Under the pieces are notes generated by a model. It had not been told where the DNA came from. It did no database searches and saw only the letters and a program-made list of their open reading frames with translations. DNA of 64,000 bases from Isoetes taiwanensis (lineage: Eukaryota > Streptophyta > Lycopodiopsida > Isoetales > Isoetaceae). Shown here one piece after another: positions 25,071 through 36,846 of this stretch. The stretch spans positions 3,372,567 to 3,436,566 of the forward strand of contig JAJEKV010000028.1 in assembly GCA_021234155.1 (NCBI GenBank), written 5' to 3'. Numbering within the stretch: the first letter of the stretch is position 1; the number at the start of each line of letters is the position of its first letter. The translations under genes were made by a program, and so were the position numbers.

Positions 25071-25525
25071 ACCTCTCTGCGACTTGACCTTTTTAGTATC
25101 GCAGTTGCCTTTTTCTCAAAATATCTCTTTGTCTTTAATTAGATTATAGGACTTATCATATGGATATTATCTATGGCCTTTTCCTCAACCAATAATCATC
25201 CCAATGATAGTGCCTCGACCCCTTCCATGTTTCTGCAACCACCTTTACCTTGTATTTCCCATAAGAATAAAGGTCCCTAGATACATGAGTAATGTTTGCT
25301 ATGTTTCCACAACTTTGCCATATTTTGCCATGCCCCATAACCCCTCAAGGTCAGAGACCACTCCCCCGTGCTTTAACTCCGTATCAGTCCATCCCTTCTC
25401 AAAAAGAGATCGTCCGGAGTACGTTCCAGTTTGGTCTATCCCTTCTCAAGGTGATTGTCCCATGTTCAACGTACATCTGGGAGTTCCTAGATCCTGTGAA
25501 CTCAAGAATGGTTATATAAGTTATT

Positions 25526-25760
25526 GTACTTTCACAGTACCTTATACCCATTAGAACCTCCACGTTTCCATTATTTTAGATCCATTGGAACCTCCACGTT
25601 TCCATTATTTTAGATCCCTGCAAAACTCTAGAAGCAATTATGGATATCCGCGTACTTCCGCAGTACGATATATCCTTGTACCTCCGTGGTGCTTTGATAT
25701 CTTTCGTACCTCCGCGGTACTACTTGATTGTATCTCCACGATACAGTATCTCCGCGATAC
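25526..25760. repeat. Array of six 15-nt dyads with covarying arms
   Basis: Six segments share a layout of 5-bp arm, 5-nt centre and 5-bp arm: GTACT-TTCAC-AGTAC (25526), GTACT-TCCGC-AGTAC (25652), GTACC-TCCGT-GGTGC (25678, one G/T pair), GTACC-TCCGC-GGTAC (25706), GTATC-TCCAC-GATAC (25730) and GTATC-TCCGC-GATAC (25746). The arms change together while the centre stays close to TCCRY. The same phase in other units is blurred by local indels. The function is unknown. Confidence 0.7.
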
Positions 25761-25964
25761 CAATCCACCATGGGTACACACAAGGAATAAAATTCTTATT
25801 CACTATTCCGCATAAAGAAAATCAACTTACAAACTTTACCCATAAGTCTGTCCCATAGGAAATAATTTGAGATTCCGCATCCAAATTTTAGCATCCATAT
25901 CCTTGACAACTTGTTCGTAAAGTTCCTTCCCGGCCGCTTTTATCACTAAGCAAACCCGCAATTA

Positions 25965-27324
25965 AGGTCAAGTGTTAATATGACTTCCAAATCAAATATT
26001 TATACCACGGCCAACCCGGCTTTCACGATCACCCGCGATCTAACTCTGCAATCTCAAGCAAGATGCTTTTATTTATTCCATAATCCCCCAAAGGATCATA
26101 GGAATTTCCCCCAATAATTCGAACTCGTTCTCAACAAGTCGGTCCCTATACGCTTCGATCATTCTCCACGAAAGCACCGAATTTTATCTCGCTACTAGTG
26201 CCCCTTCACTTGCGGCAGAGTCGTCAAATCCTCCTTACTTGGATGCCACGCTCCAAGGATTCGCCCGATTCACTCATATACTTGGCCCCAATACACTTTT
26301 TTGATTTAACCCATCTGTACTTGCAAAGACAAACTTGCAAGATTCTTGGTGCGCCGCAACCTTAGAGTATAATACCACTACTAGTTCCATCTTCTTTAAT
26401 TCAAATCGAGTAAGAATTCAAATCCGGTGATGTTTCCATAGCCCATAGATTCCCGGAAGAATCGTAAACTTCCGCTCCGATACCACTTGATACGATTCAT
26501 TATTTATGGGAAGCTAAACTCATCGATACAACAAAGATATTATTTGAAGATCAAGATCCAAGAATATCATATATATCACGTATAAATACATTGTGAAACA
26601 CGTTTAACCACCCAACCGGTCCACAGAGTTATGGCAATGCAACTAGCTCGAGAACAAGATCCGGCTACTCCCGCGTAGACCATGAGCAAACAATATCCGG
26701 CTACTCCGCGTAGACCATTGGGCAAAGACAATATCGGCTTATTGGCCCTCCGTGCTAGTCTAGCTACTCCACCTCCAAAGCTAGTCTAGCTACTCCACGA
26801 GGCACACATCACAAAAGCAAGTGCGGTCCGTGAAGTCGCTATGGCGTAATTTAGACCCCATGTCACCTTTTCGGCCATTACTCCCTCATACGGATAAATT
26901 AGGATATGTGCCCCAATTCGGAAACTAGACTCGAGGGTTTCCAACGAGGTAAAGGTCCTGTCCGACCTCTCGGTTGCCGAGATATGTCCAACCCAAGTTT
27001 CGGTTCTATTTATAGACCTCTCTGCGACTTCAAATTTTTTTTAGTATCTGAGTTGCCTTTTTCTCAAAATACTTTTGTCTTTAATTAGATTATAGGACTT
27101 ATCATATGGATAGTATCTATGGCCTTTTCCTCAACCAATAATCATCCCAATGATAGTGCCTCGACCCCTTCCATGTTTTACGAACCACCTTTACCTTGTA
27201 TTTCCCATAAGAATAAAGGTCCCTAGATACATGAGTAATGTTTGCTATGTTTCCACAACTTTGCCATATTTTGCCATGCCCCATAACCCTCAAGGTCAGA
27301 GACCACTCCCCTGCTTTAACTCCA
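25965..27324. repeat. 1.92-kb tandem unit 7, truncated; right end of the array
   Basis: The last unit. It follows the others to about 27324 (ctttaactccag) and then changes to unrelated sequence beginning attcggggaggggggg. A local duplication of about 45 bp around 26658-26745 repeats the ggctactccgcgtagacc stretch. The unit ends before the phase that carries the dyad array. Confidence 0.9.
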
Positions 27325-28254
27325 GATTCGGGGAGGGGGGGTACACAAAGTCTAACCACAATCCCTTGCATCCAATTAATAGATTGCAGCACAACAACAT
27401 AAGGTGGAGATGCTAGGTATGTTTATGCAAACCTCAAGGAACACACGTTACGACATGGTACTTCGCAAGCTAAAATACATATATATGACAAATTGTTGCA
27501 AGCCTTGAGTATGCACATCGTTCGAGCCGCGAATAAGGAGGAATGCACTTATATGGATGAGGTGGCAATATTCTTCACAGAGGCCATTCAACTCAATTCA
27601 TTATAAGAATTTCAAGGGCTAAGATTTCTTCTTCTCTCTTGAATCCAAGGGTCAATGTGCTGGCTGCACAAATCTACCTCATGTGTGAACACGCCACTCT
27701 TGTAGTAGCATCATATGAGGTGGTATGCTTTAAGTGTCGCCATTAATGAAACAATTTCGTCTTCCTAAATTTTTTAGAAGTTTTTTATGGCAAGGTCTTG
27801 GAGTAAGAATGTCTTAAGGGTAGATGCAGTGGTGTTAGAAAGAACAGGCTTAGAGGATGATGCAAGATGCTAAGCGAAAAATTATCAATATTAGGGAATA
27901 TCTTATTTAATTCAAGACCATCGAGCTAAGATAACTGATATCTAAAGAAGAAAGGGTCACTCTTAATCATAACAGACTTTGATGATGAAGGAGAAATTGG
28001 CAGACATACAAATGCTAGGACTATTGACAATAGAGTGGACAAGATGTTGCCCCAAACCATTAGCAATAGCCAACATGAATTTAGAAACTTGCAGTTCGAT
28101 TGGAAAGTCTTCCAAGGCAAACCAACAAGACATGCGCAGAGTAAATCGGACTTATTAGGCGTAAAAGCCTAGTGTTTAAGGTCTGGGTTCGGGATCACCT
28201 GCGAGACAACCCTCTATGAGGACCCTTGAATCAAGCAAGAAAATCCTAACTGAG
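27325..28254. other. Unassigned interval between the array and an LTR
   Basis: I see no conserved ORF or recognisable repeat in this 0.9 kb. It opens with a G-rich run (27330-27341). Near 28150-28200 the string ggtctgggttcgggatcacc resembles a Pol III B box in a tRNA-like context, too weak to call. Confidence 0.6.
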
Positions 28255-28734
28255 TGTTAGAACAGAAAGAAAGAAAAAGAGAGAACAGAACTGAAAGAGA
28301 CAATATGCAGAAATATGACTTCCTTGATATCAATCAGAGTACATGAACTCTCGTCAAGCGAGAGGAATAAAGCGAGACAAGGCTAAAATCTCATCTAAAA
28401 ACTCAAGATCTATCTCTAATGATATATATAGTACAACGACCTCGGGCCCAAAATAGGTAGATGGCAGATCTCAATCACCAACTCCTGGATCAGCGCATGA
28501 ATTCAGGGAATCTGGTAGCGCCTTCATTAGTGCCTGGAATCCCGCTAAGTTAAGGCCGCACTCCCCAGAGCTCGTCATTTGTCCGTTCTGGCTCTCTTCT
28601 TTGACTGGGGCGTGGATCTCTGCGTCGCTTTTGGCAAGGGCATGGGTCTGCAACCTTACGCTTGGCCTACTCCCTTGTTTTTGGCCTGCTGCATGGAACT
28701 TAAGAATAGTTCTGTGCCTAGTATAGGACTAACA
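28255..28734 (-). repeat. LTR, probable 3' LTR of a minus-strand element
   Basis: The segment starts TGTTAG (28255-28260) and ends CTAACA (28729-28734), a perfect 6-bp inverted terminal pair, and is 480 bp long. A TATA-like gatatatatag lies near 28420. Just to its right is ctccccccacc, which reads GGTGGGGGGAG on the minus strand, the expected polypurine tract upstream of a 3' LTR. No second copy of the LTR is seen in the window, so the 5' LTR is lost or too diverged. Confidence 0.7.
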
Positions 28735-28745
28735 CTCCCCCCACC
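28735..28745 (-). promoter_or_regulatory. Polypurine tract
   Basis: GGTGGGGGGAG on the minus strand directly adjoins the LTR at 28255-28734, where plus-strand DNA priming would occur. It sets the orientation of this LTR element as minus. Confidence 0.6.
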
Positions 28746-31215
28746 AAAGAACACTCAGTGGAGAGAGGCAGAAACAATTTCGGGAGGTGGGAATCCAGGA
28801 ACCTTCTCAAAATCATCCGGTCTACTATGTGGGCATGCATCAGTATGATACTTCTGTATCAGATCTTGCCTATCTTTGAGCGCGTCAGAAGTATGGACTC
28901 CAATTGAAGGTGATGCGTCAATAAGAAACCCAGACTGCACCATACCTTTAAAGGCACGGTGGGCTTCCGGGAGAACATACTGACATTCAATGAGGAGACA
29001 AGTCTGAAGAGCAAAGGCACCAAAGACCGCGTTAGGGTCGCAGATGGTAGATAGGGTGCTTCTCGCATAATACAACATCGAGTAGACACTTCAGTGGTGC
29101 ACGTAATCCACCGACAAAGGAACCGAAGGATCCGGAGACGAAGCAATATGCTCCAAAAATTGTGTGAGGCCCTAGATAGCTTGAGCAGGGGTTTGCCATC
29201 CTCGTCCATTTGGAATATAGATCCAATTCTGAGTCTGCTCCAATGTTTCTCCTTCCCGCCAGACGCATCGACGCACAAAGCGTGGATCCCATCAAATCGT
29301 GAGAAATATATATGGGGAGAGGGAGAGGGTCCACTCAAAGATGACCCTCTAATGCCTTGGTCCAAAAGGAGGAATGCCAATCTAATGTGAGAAATTGACG
29401 GCGGGGGGCCCCTAGGACGATGTCGATTATATTATGAGGAGGTTGCATCATGAGTCAGCGAGCTTGCTCACGAAATTCTCAAGGAGATCAAGATCCAAAG
29501 TTTGACACCATCGGTCCCAATCTGAACATGAAAGAAGAGTGTTGACGGGGAGGAACAATAGGGTGAAGAGGCAATGATGTTTGTGGAATGATAGGAGCCG
29601 TGGTTCGAGAAACTTTGCCGAGGTGGATTTTTCAACTTGTGTTGACCGAGAAGAAGGAACATTGATTACTGGAGTACGGCGTGGTTCTTGTTGGCATGGG
29701 GAGAGTTGTGCGTCAGGATGTGGACAAGAACCTTCTTTTTCAATTTCCTTGATGGCAGGGATAACTGAGGGCTGGTGACTGGAGGCGTAGGCGGCTTCCG
29801 GATTGGTGGAGGACATCGATCGGGTTCGAAGGCAATGGTTGATGATTGCCTGAAAATGGGCACCCATATCGATTCGAGGCGAGCACGGTGATTGTCAAAG
29901 ACAATCAACTTCATGGAGGAGATGCTGGAACATGATCTGAGGCCAATCAATAAAGCTAGTGTACTAAATTGCAAAGAATGGTCGTGGAAAGAAACTTATT
30001 AATGTGGGTGTTCTTAATGGAATAACCATAGAACTTTCACCACAAAAACTTCACAAAGGCTTCATGGGGCTTTGTAATATTCGTGGGCTTGTGAATAGTG
30101 GCTGCAAATGGTGTTTGGCCATAAACTGTAACATCGTGATCCTGCAAAGCAGCCCAATCCAGAGAAGGAGTTCGATGAGGTAATTGAAATACTTGAGCCA
30201 AAAGATTCCGATTGAGGGTGATTATGTTGTGATCCACCATCGTTTGATAACTTGCATCAGTCTTGATAAGATGACTAACAAACTTCTGGAGTTGAGTCGG
30301 ATTAGGAACAAGGAGTTCTTGTTTAGAGAATTGAAACAACCCCGCCCTTTCAGCGACTTCACGATTAGCACCTTCAAGAGGGTCGCATACAGTGGCAGTG
30401 GAAAAAAATAACGGATTCAAAGAGAGCAGGATCCATTGGCACTATGGCCCGGAGAGTAGGGGAGCTTTGGAGAGGCGCCCGCATGATCGGGGAAGGAATT
30501 TAGGAGGCGGAAGACGGAAAGTGAAGAAGTTGCAAAAGCTTTTAGGGCAAGATTGTTATAGACAACCTCAGAAGTGGAATCTGAACTGTTGATAGTGCCA
30601 GATGGTGGTAGAGATATAAGAAGCGCCTGTAATACAAAATTTTTGGTTAAGTCCCAGAAAGCAACTAAGAGCGTACCAAGGGTGTAGATAAACTGAAATA
30701 AACAGTCTAATGGGACGTCGTGCTGAGGTACAAATAATGATTTTCGTCTGTCGTGATGTTTAGTGTGCGTAATAAAGTTGGGCAACTCGTGAGTCGGACG
30801 TTTTAAAGAAAGGTGGTGGCGTAGACAAAGCAGGTCGTAGAGAGAGTACTATGACTAGATTTGGCGGCGTAGATAGCGTAATCTTGGATTGAATGAGTCT
30901 TGCATGCGATACGCCGCCAGAATTTGATTGGGCCATGATGGCAGCCCACAGGTGGTAAGACTATATAAGACGAGCAAGGTTTGAAAGGAGAGCACCAATT
31001 TGCGAGGATAGATATGCCCAACACTATGTCGAAGAATTGCTGCGAATGGATCGCCTGCAAGATGACTGATTTCGATCTCTGGAAGCTGAGACATCGGGAA
31101 TCCCGATGGATGGGTCTCATGGACAATCCACTCCCTATGACGAATCCGGCAGGATGTGGTCCCCGTCTTCTTCGGGACTGACCGGAGCAAAGTGTGTACA
31201 CGATCCTCAAGGCTA
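28746..31215 (-). pseudogene. Decayed coding region of an LTR element, unidentified
   Basis: Minus-strand open pieces follow one another in different frames: 30855-31190, 30417-30785, 30037-30420, 29666-29974, 29448-29867, 29032-29334 and 28755-29078. The piece at 30037-30420 (127 codons) is the most protein-like and contains NLLAQVFQLPHRTPSLDW. I recognise no RT, integrase, protease or CCHC motif. A proline-rich stretch lies near 29790-29830. Its position just inside an LTR and polypurine tract suggests the internal coding region of a non-autonomous or badly decayed element. A degraded host gene is the alternative. Confidence 0.4.
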
Positions 31216-31900
31216 CCGCCGCTTGTGACTAATCCAGAGCCATAGGGTAGTCCATAGCTAGGTTCTTTTGTTTTTAGTTAGGATTTTGTGCATAGGGCGA
31301 AGCCCTTAGCAATTAAATATGGACAAGGCCCAATTTTGATGTAACCCACTGCTTGTTGAATATAAATAAGTATTTGGGCACACTCTTGCATTTCTAGTTC
31401 TGAAATTATATCGGTTTATGTTTGTATGAAAGAGTTTAAGGCAAAAGCCATTAATCAGAGTGGGTAATGGAGTGCCATCTAACTCTGCCAGTTGAAACAC
31501 ACTTGGTCGCACCACTTTAAGAATTATGAATTTTTTTTTTTTTTTTTTTTTTTTGCACGCCAGCCTAACCAAGCGTGCAACCCTCCTTGCAATTCTAGGC
31601 TATCCACGTAGCACCTCCACCTCATCAAAATTTGATGTGGCATAAAAATTTGCCATTGGATCTTTGGACTTTCACATCAATGGTCACGAAAATTAGGAAT
31701 AAGCCCAAAAAATGGACACGGAGATAGCAAGGGATATGCCTTTTCCGATCTTCAATCGGGCTTCTCCTCTAGCTACGACTTTCTTCAATTCTATCAAGCT
31801 CTATATTTTTGGTGATATAAGTTTCTAGGTTTATAAGTTTCTAGGGCTTCTTTTCATCCCTTTTCTCCTCGGCCAAAGGAGGAGGTTGCCTCTTTTTGCT
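31216..31900. other. Unassigned interval with a T-run
   Basis: No gene is seen. A run of 24 T (31531-31554) may be the A tail of an old minus-strand retroposon, but I found no flanking duplication. Confidence 0.5.
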
Positions 31901-34720
31901 CGAACCACCTAAAAACCTATTACTTTTCATGCCTTGATCGATTCTTGTAAGTTTTCTTTCCTTTATTCTTCTGCTTCTCTGTTCTTGAATTCTCATAACA
32001 ACATAGCTGAGTTTCAAATTGTTCGTACTCTAATGGAACTTGCCCGGAACTGCTGTTTGAGATGGGCAAAGCAAGCTCTATCATTTTTGCTTGTGATGAA
32101 ACCGCCTCTGCTGCATGTGGAAAGGCGGGTCGATTACCTGTTTTTGTAGGAAGTATGCTGCAAAACCTTTGCAAAGCACAAGATTGAAGGTTAGATCTTT
32201 GAATTTAGTTTACAGTTGTAAGGATGAACCGAGAAAAAAAAGGTTGTTCATCACGTTTTGAGCTTTCATCTTCTGCAAAATACAAGAAGCTTTCATTTCG
32301 AGCTTGCATTATTTTCATCCTGCACATTGTTCATAGTATAGAAGCAAAATGTAATGTAGTGTTTAGGGAGATATCGGCTGCTCAATATTTTTTTTCCAAT
32401 CAACTGGCTTTCATTTGCAGCCTATATTGCTTCATTTGGCCACATTTACAGAGATTTGAAGCATCTTTCACCAATGAGTCTGGAATTGCAGCGTCCTAGA
32501 TATCATAATGGAGACTGCATCCTATTCCGGCAGGTAATTATTTAATTTCTATAGAATGTACTTACTAGACATAAAAAGCCTTTATCTTGAGAGGCATTCA
32601 AACATCGTTATTTTATTTGGGTCCGCGAGATAGTTCTCTGACAAGTTCCTCTCTTATCCTGGTTTTTCCCATCCGCTCGGAATAGCCTTTTTGCATTTCT
32701 TCCTCACCGCACATTGCCAAGGGTGTAGCGAATCCGCTTATGAATAGTAAACCGGTAAGATGCTATTGCCAAAAATGCCTTTGTTATGGATTTTCAGATT
32801 TGGGCTGTGTTGTAGGTAATTTTTCCCGTGACCAACTCTTTTTGTTCGACATTGCGGTGTAGCAAATTTTTGCGCTCGGAGATCCTTGCAACAATCCGCG
32901 CTTTGTCAAAGGCCTCCAATGCAACACACAAAATTTCGATCCGGGAGTTTGTCAAAGGCCTCCAATGCTTCTCATAAGTGACCCATGGCTTCTATAAGCA
33001 TGTATTTGCCGCCCTTCATGATCTGTCAGTGCAACCTTTGTTTCAGGTTGGAAATGAGTATAGCCTCATTGAATGATGTATATTCCTAGTGTTACCTAAT
33101 GCCTAGAGTTAGCAAAAGTTATCAGAAGTTTGTAGAACATGCATAAAAAGTTATCTGGTATGGCATGATCTCTGTAGCCTAAACGTGATTATGCCCAAAG
33201 CACATACTCTCAAACCTTGGTATCTGGACCATGGAAAGAAACTGAAAAGTTTGCATCTAATCTTGCGGTTAAGCTTCCTAAATGCAGAAAGCATGTATGA
33301 GTCACTAGAAAGCCTTAATCTTGCAATTTTCTATGTCTTTACATGAAGCACCTCTGTTTTTTTGTAGTCAATTCTTTCAGTTTACTTTTCTTTGGTGCAC
33401 TGCTAACATTGAGCTCTTCCATTTTGTTTCCAGTGAGTATTTGGTAGAGGAGCAATACTTGCAGCTGGCATTCTGCTCCAACATTGACCTGGCATTTAAT
33501 TGTAGGTGTTGCTTTTTTTCTCATCGTCTATAAGTTCATGTCATTTTCTAAGCTTACGTCATGTTCACATATACCTTAATCAGTCCTCTGAAGATTATGC
33601 ACACGTACCCAAGAGCCCTCCAGATCTTTGTCACAGTTACACTCGCCTTGGGCCAGGTATGCATTGACTATCTTTATTATGTTCATAAAGGATGTTAATA
33701 ACATAGTTTGCTGCATGACATGACCATCTTAGAGTTCACCTCCTTCAGAAGAGGCGGGAATGGCCTTAAGCTAAAGCTTGTTTGCACTCACACTACTTTG
33801 GAAAACGAAGTTGCATTGCACTGCAATTATTCCAAAGCACAGTAAATTTTAGGTTAGGTTATTGTAATTTCAACCAAGAGGAAATCGCTTCCTCGCCTTT
33901 ACTAAGCTGCCAGTACCAACGCTTGCATCTACATGCTCGCATCTCTTTGAAGTGTAGATGCACCTCCTTATCATCAAAATTTGTCTGATTGGAAGGCAGC
34001 ATATGTCTACTAGTGTCTTTTAGCATCCTAATTCAAGCTGCAGACAATATAGTTTATCTTAACAAAAGCCCTGAAAACTCCACAAAGAAGGTAAGTGTAG
34101 GCTTCAAAAACTTCCACCGATTGCCTTTGGAAAGCAAAAGCATGAGGTCGCATAGTGAGTCGGTATGAAAGATTATTACTTTAGTCTTTGCCAACAAGCT
34201 TTTATGAAGATCAGATCAGTATTCCTTACAAGGCGATCATTATGAGCACCACATCATGGGCTGCAACTTGTCATACCCTGCAGTTTTCAATCTTTGAACA
34301 GCCTATTTCTTGGCACTGTATCAATAGAAATTCATAAAGTAGTATAATCCTCTTTAACTCTTAGAACATTATTTTCAACCAACGTTTCCAAAGCAGTGCC
34401 ATTATAGCTTGGCCATCACGTGTCCGTAATTCATGGATCCATGGATCGCCTGCCATAAAATTGGATTTATAACATGATTAGCATTCCAGACGTTATTGTA
34501 AATTCATGTTGTTTATAAAAAAAGGGATAATCATGCAGCCTGCATTGCTCTCGAAAGGGATGCATTGGCCTGCACTATTTATCTATTGATTGTTATTATA
34601 TATGATAATAATTTATGGTCCTGCTTCCAGCTCATTCAAATAGCGGATCTTATGGTGATGCTCTTGTTGGATGCCCAAAATTATTTCCTTATCCACGCTT
34701 TTTCCTATCTATGCAGGTGA
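31901..34720 (+). other. Possible exons of an unrecognised plus-strand gene or pseudogene
   Basis: Several short open segments sit between plausible splice signals. 32483-32533 reads RPRYHNGDCILFRQ before cag|gtaatt. 33433-33503 contains EEQYLQLAFCSN before a gt. 33585-33657 ends ccag|gtatgc. 34632-34716 reads NSGSYGDALVGCPKLF and ends atgcag|gtgatt. I do not recognise a family, phases were not reconciled, and no start or stop is assigned. Chance ORFs in decayed repeat sequence are a real alternative. Confidence 0.25.
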
Positions 34721-34884
34721 TTGTCGCTTCTTTGGAATAGGGTACATCAAAAAGTAACTGGTTTATTTGGTTATATTTGGAAGGCAGTCAATGGTAGGAG
34801 TATGACAACACCTCTGAGGCATATACAATAGAATGGCAAAACAGAAGAGAAAACATCATGAATAAGCAAAAATCTTTAAAAGAA

Positions 34885-35050
34885 AAGGAGGGTTTGTGCT
34901 ATTAAAATAAGGGTATTTTGTCTCAAAACATAACTGTTAGTAAAATTTACCTATGTAATATGCTAAAAAGGAAGGTTTGTGCTATTAAAATAAGGGTATT
35001 TTGTCTCAAACATAACTGTTAGTAAAATTTACCTATGTAATATGCTAAAA
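34885..35050. repeat. 83-bp direct tandem duplication
   Basis: Two nearly identical adjacent copies start ggtttgtgctattaaaataa at 34891 and 34974. They differ by one A in a run and by a short tail. The high identity suggests a recent event. Confidence 0.9.
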
Positions 35051-35149
35051 TATATATAGGTCAACTACAATGTCTTGGTAGGTTGACATATGTCGTTTAG
35101 TTTTTACCTTACGGTTTTTTAGAGCTTAGTACAAATTACAACAAGCTCA

Positions 35150-35832
35150 TGTGTCATGCAATAACAATGCCTTTCATAACATATCGAACTTAGAGCGTAG
35201 CATCAAGTTGTGTCAGCATTCTTATTAGAGCATTTGGACAACCATGCGTTCTGTGCAAATTGTTCATCGAAGTTTGCACGATCATATTCAATGTTCTCCC
35301 AGTCTAGCTAATGCATGACCACATTTCAACAACATAGTTATTTTAAATATATTGTATATGCCCCACATTAGCCATACAACATACAAATGGAATAGGATTT
35401 TCTTGTACAAGATGTGTCTTAAGGGGTTTTTACCTTTGATATTCGTCTTTTGACACAAGACATCTGCATTTTTCCATAGTAGAAGACCTTTTTACAATGG
35501 TATATCTGTCCACATATCTGTCCACATAACCTTCTAACAATAGGCACCTTCTTTTCAGCAAACTGTTATCAAAATTTAATTGATTGATTAACAAGAGCAA
35601 TCAATTGCTAATCTTCCAAGTTCAAGTCGACGAGGATCTTAGTGTCATGCAATAACAATGTCTTTTATAACGTATCGAACTTATAGCGTAGCAATTCAAA
35701 CTCACTTGGGCAAGTTGTGCCATCATTCTTATTAGAGCATTTGGACAACCATGCCTTCTGTGCAAATTGTTCATCGAAGTTTGCATGATCATATTCAATG
35801 TTCTCCCAATCTAGCTAATGCATGACCACATT
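35150..35832. repeat. Dispersed direct repeat pair, about 175-190 bp each
   Basis: 35150-35325 and 35640-35832 share tcatgcaataacaatg and the stretch gagcatttggacaaccatgc through to ctaatgcatgaccacatt, with moderate divergence and one 20-bp indel. About 300 bp of other sequence separates them. They may be parts of an old LTR, but no TG...CA ends were found. Confidence 0.8.
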
Positions 35833-35973
35833 AAACGAAGGGGCATCATATAAACAACATACGCTATTTCAACCATGGACAATAAATTTCAATACATTTT
35901 TGCGCTAATACAAACATATCTCAATTATTTTTTCCCTCCGCCTTTATTTTCTACTACCTGTGTGCTTTTTTTG

Positions 35974-36273
35974 CTAGTTTTTGGTGTGTTTGTCATGCCA
36001 GTACTTTCTTAACTGTTGTCCAGCAAGAACTCGAAGATAAGCATCTAATTGTTGTAGTTGATAAATACGCCTGGGGAGAGCAGCAGGTGGATCATGCACA
36101 ATTGCAAGTTGGAAACGAAGGGACGGAAGAACATACTCAAACGGCATGAGAGCTTCTTGACCATAGACCAACTTAAACGGTGTTTGTCCCGGTTGCAATT
36201 TTGAAACCGGTATTGTAAGCCCACAAAAAAAAAGAGGGTAATTTTTCCTGTCAATCAGGTCTAGAAGCGTCAC
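35974..36273 (-). pseudogene. Integrase C-terminal region
   Basis: The piece contains GQTPFKLVYGQEALMP, a conserved post-core motif of plant gypsy integrases, followed by a helical, basic end (RKYWHDKHTK). Just upstream on the same strand (36290-36360) the core reads STPYNPQGNGLAGS. The catalytic Glu normally found in the QAE-like position is Gly here. Confidence 0.85.
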
Positions 36274-36339
36274 AAATTTTCTTCAAAATGTTGATGAGTG
36301 TCTTATCTGTGCTTCCTGCAAGACCATTTCCTTGTGGAT

Positions 36340-36846
36340 TATAAGGAGTACTCTTCTTGTGATGAATGTGCAAATAGTCCGTCAATTTTTGATCGTCTGA
36401 TTTGCAAAATGAACACCTCGGTCACTGACAAGTTTCGTGGGACAACTGAAGCGTGTGATGACATGTGTCTAAAGGACCTTAGCTGTGCTTGCAACAGTAT
36501 TATCAAGAAGCGCACATGCCTCCGTCCACTTAGTGCCATAGTCTGTGAGAACTAGTACATAGCGAGCACGGAAATGCCGCGCTGGTGGATCCATGGGCCC
36601 AATAAAATTCATTCCCCATTTGTCAAGCATAAATAACGTGGAAATTGGTGTTAAAGGAAGAGCGTCACGAGTCTTGGGTCGACCCACACGCTGACAGACA
36701 TCACATTGCATGCATGAGCGTGGGTGTCCTTGAAGAGCGTGGGCCGGAATAGCCCGCCTAAAAGAATTTTGCGTGCCGTGGTATCCCGATAAAATGTCCT
36801 CCACCAAGACCTTTGTGGGCTTGGCTAACAATCTCTGGAACTTCAA
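36340..36846 (-). pseudogene. Integrase zinc-binding end and catalytic core
   Basis: CMQCDVCQRVGRP gives the CC half of the HHCC zinc site, and the HH half (AHKGLGGGHFIG) lies in the overlapping upstream frame. The first catalytic Asp is in VLTDYGTKWTEA. The second is in SDRGVHFANQ, near 36415, and a frameshift with an in-frame stop follows it. The domain would join the element DNA to the chromosome, but with the Glu lost and the frame broken it cannot. Confidence 0.87.

Larger units (their letters stand above)
24651..25964. repeat. 1.92-kb tandem unit 6, right part
   Basis: Resumes unit 6 after the composite element. Joined to 13319-13931, and counting the duplicated 5 bp once, the unit is about 1922 bp. 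This part carries the clearest set of short dyads (25526-25760). Confidence 0.93.

Noticed and set aside
2-27324. CRISPR-like or rDNA spacer interpretation of the tandem array
   Set aside because: The repeats are about 1.9 kb and contiguous with no spacers, and no rRNA sequence is present.
31225-31245. Possible primer-binding site (ctaatccagagccata) resembling the initiator-tRNA type
   Set aside because: It has several mismatches, no LTR ends next to it, and the direction conflicts with the minus-strand coding pieces on its left.
36298-36555. An 85-codon plus-strand ORF rich in Cys
   Set aside because: It is the reverse complement of the gypsy integrase core, whose minus-strand reading shows SDRGVHF and the NPQGNG block.
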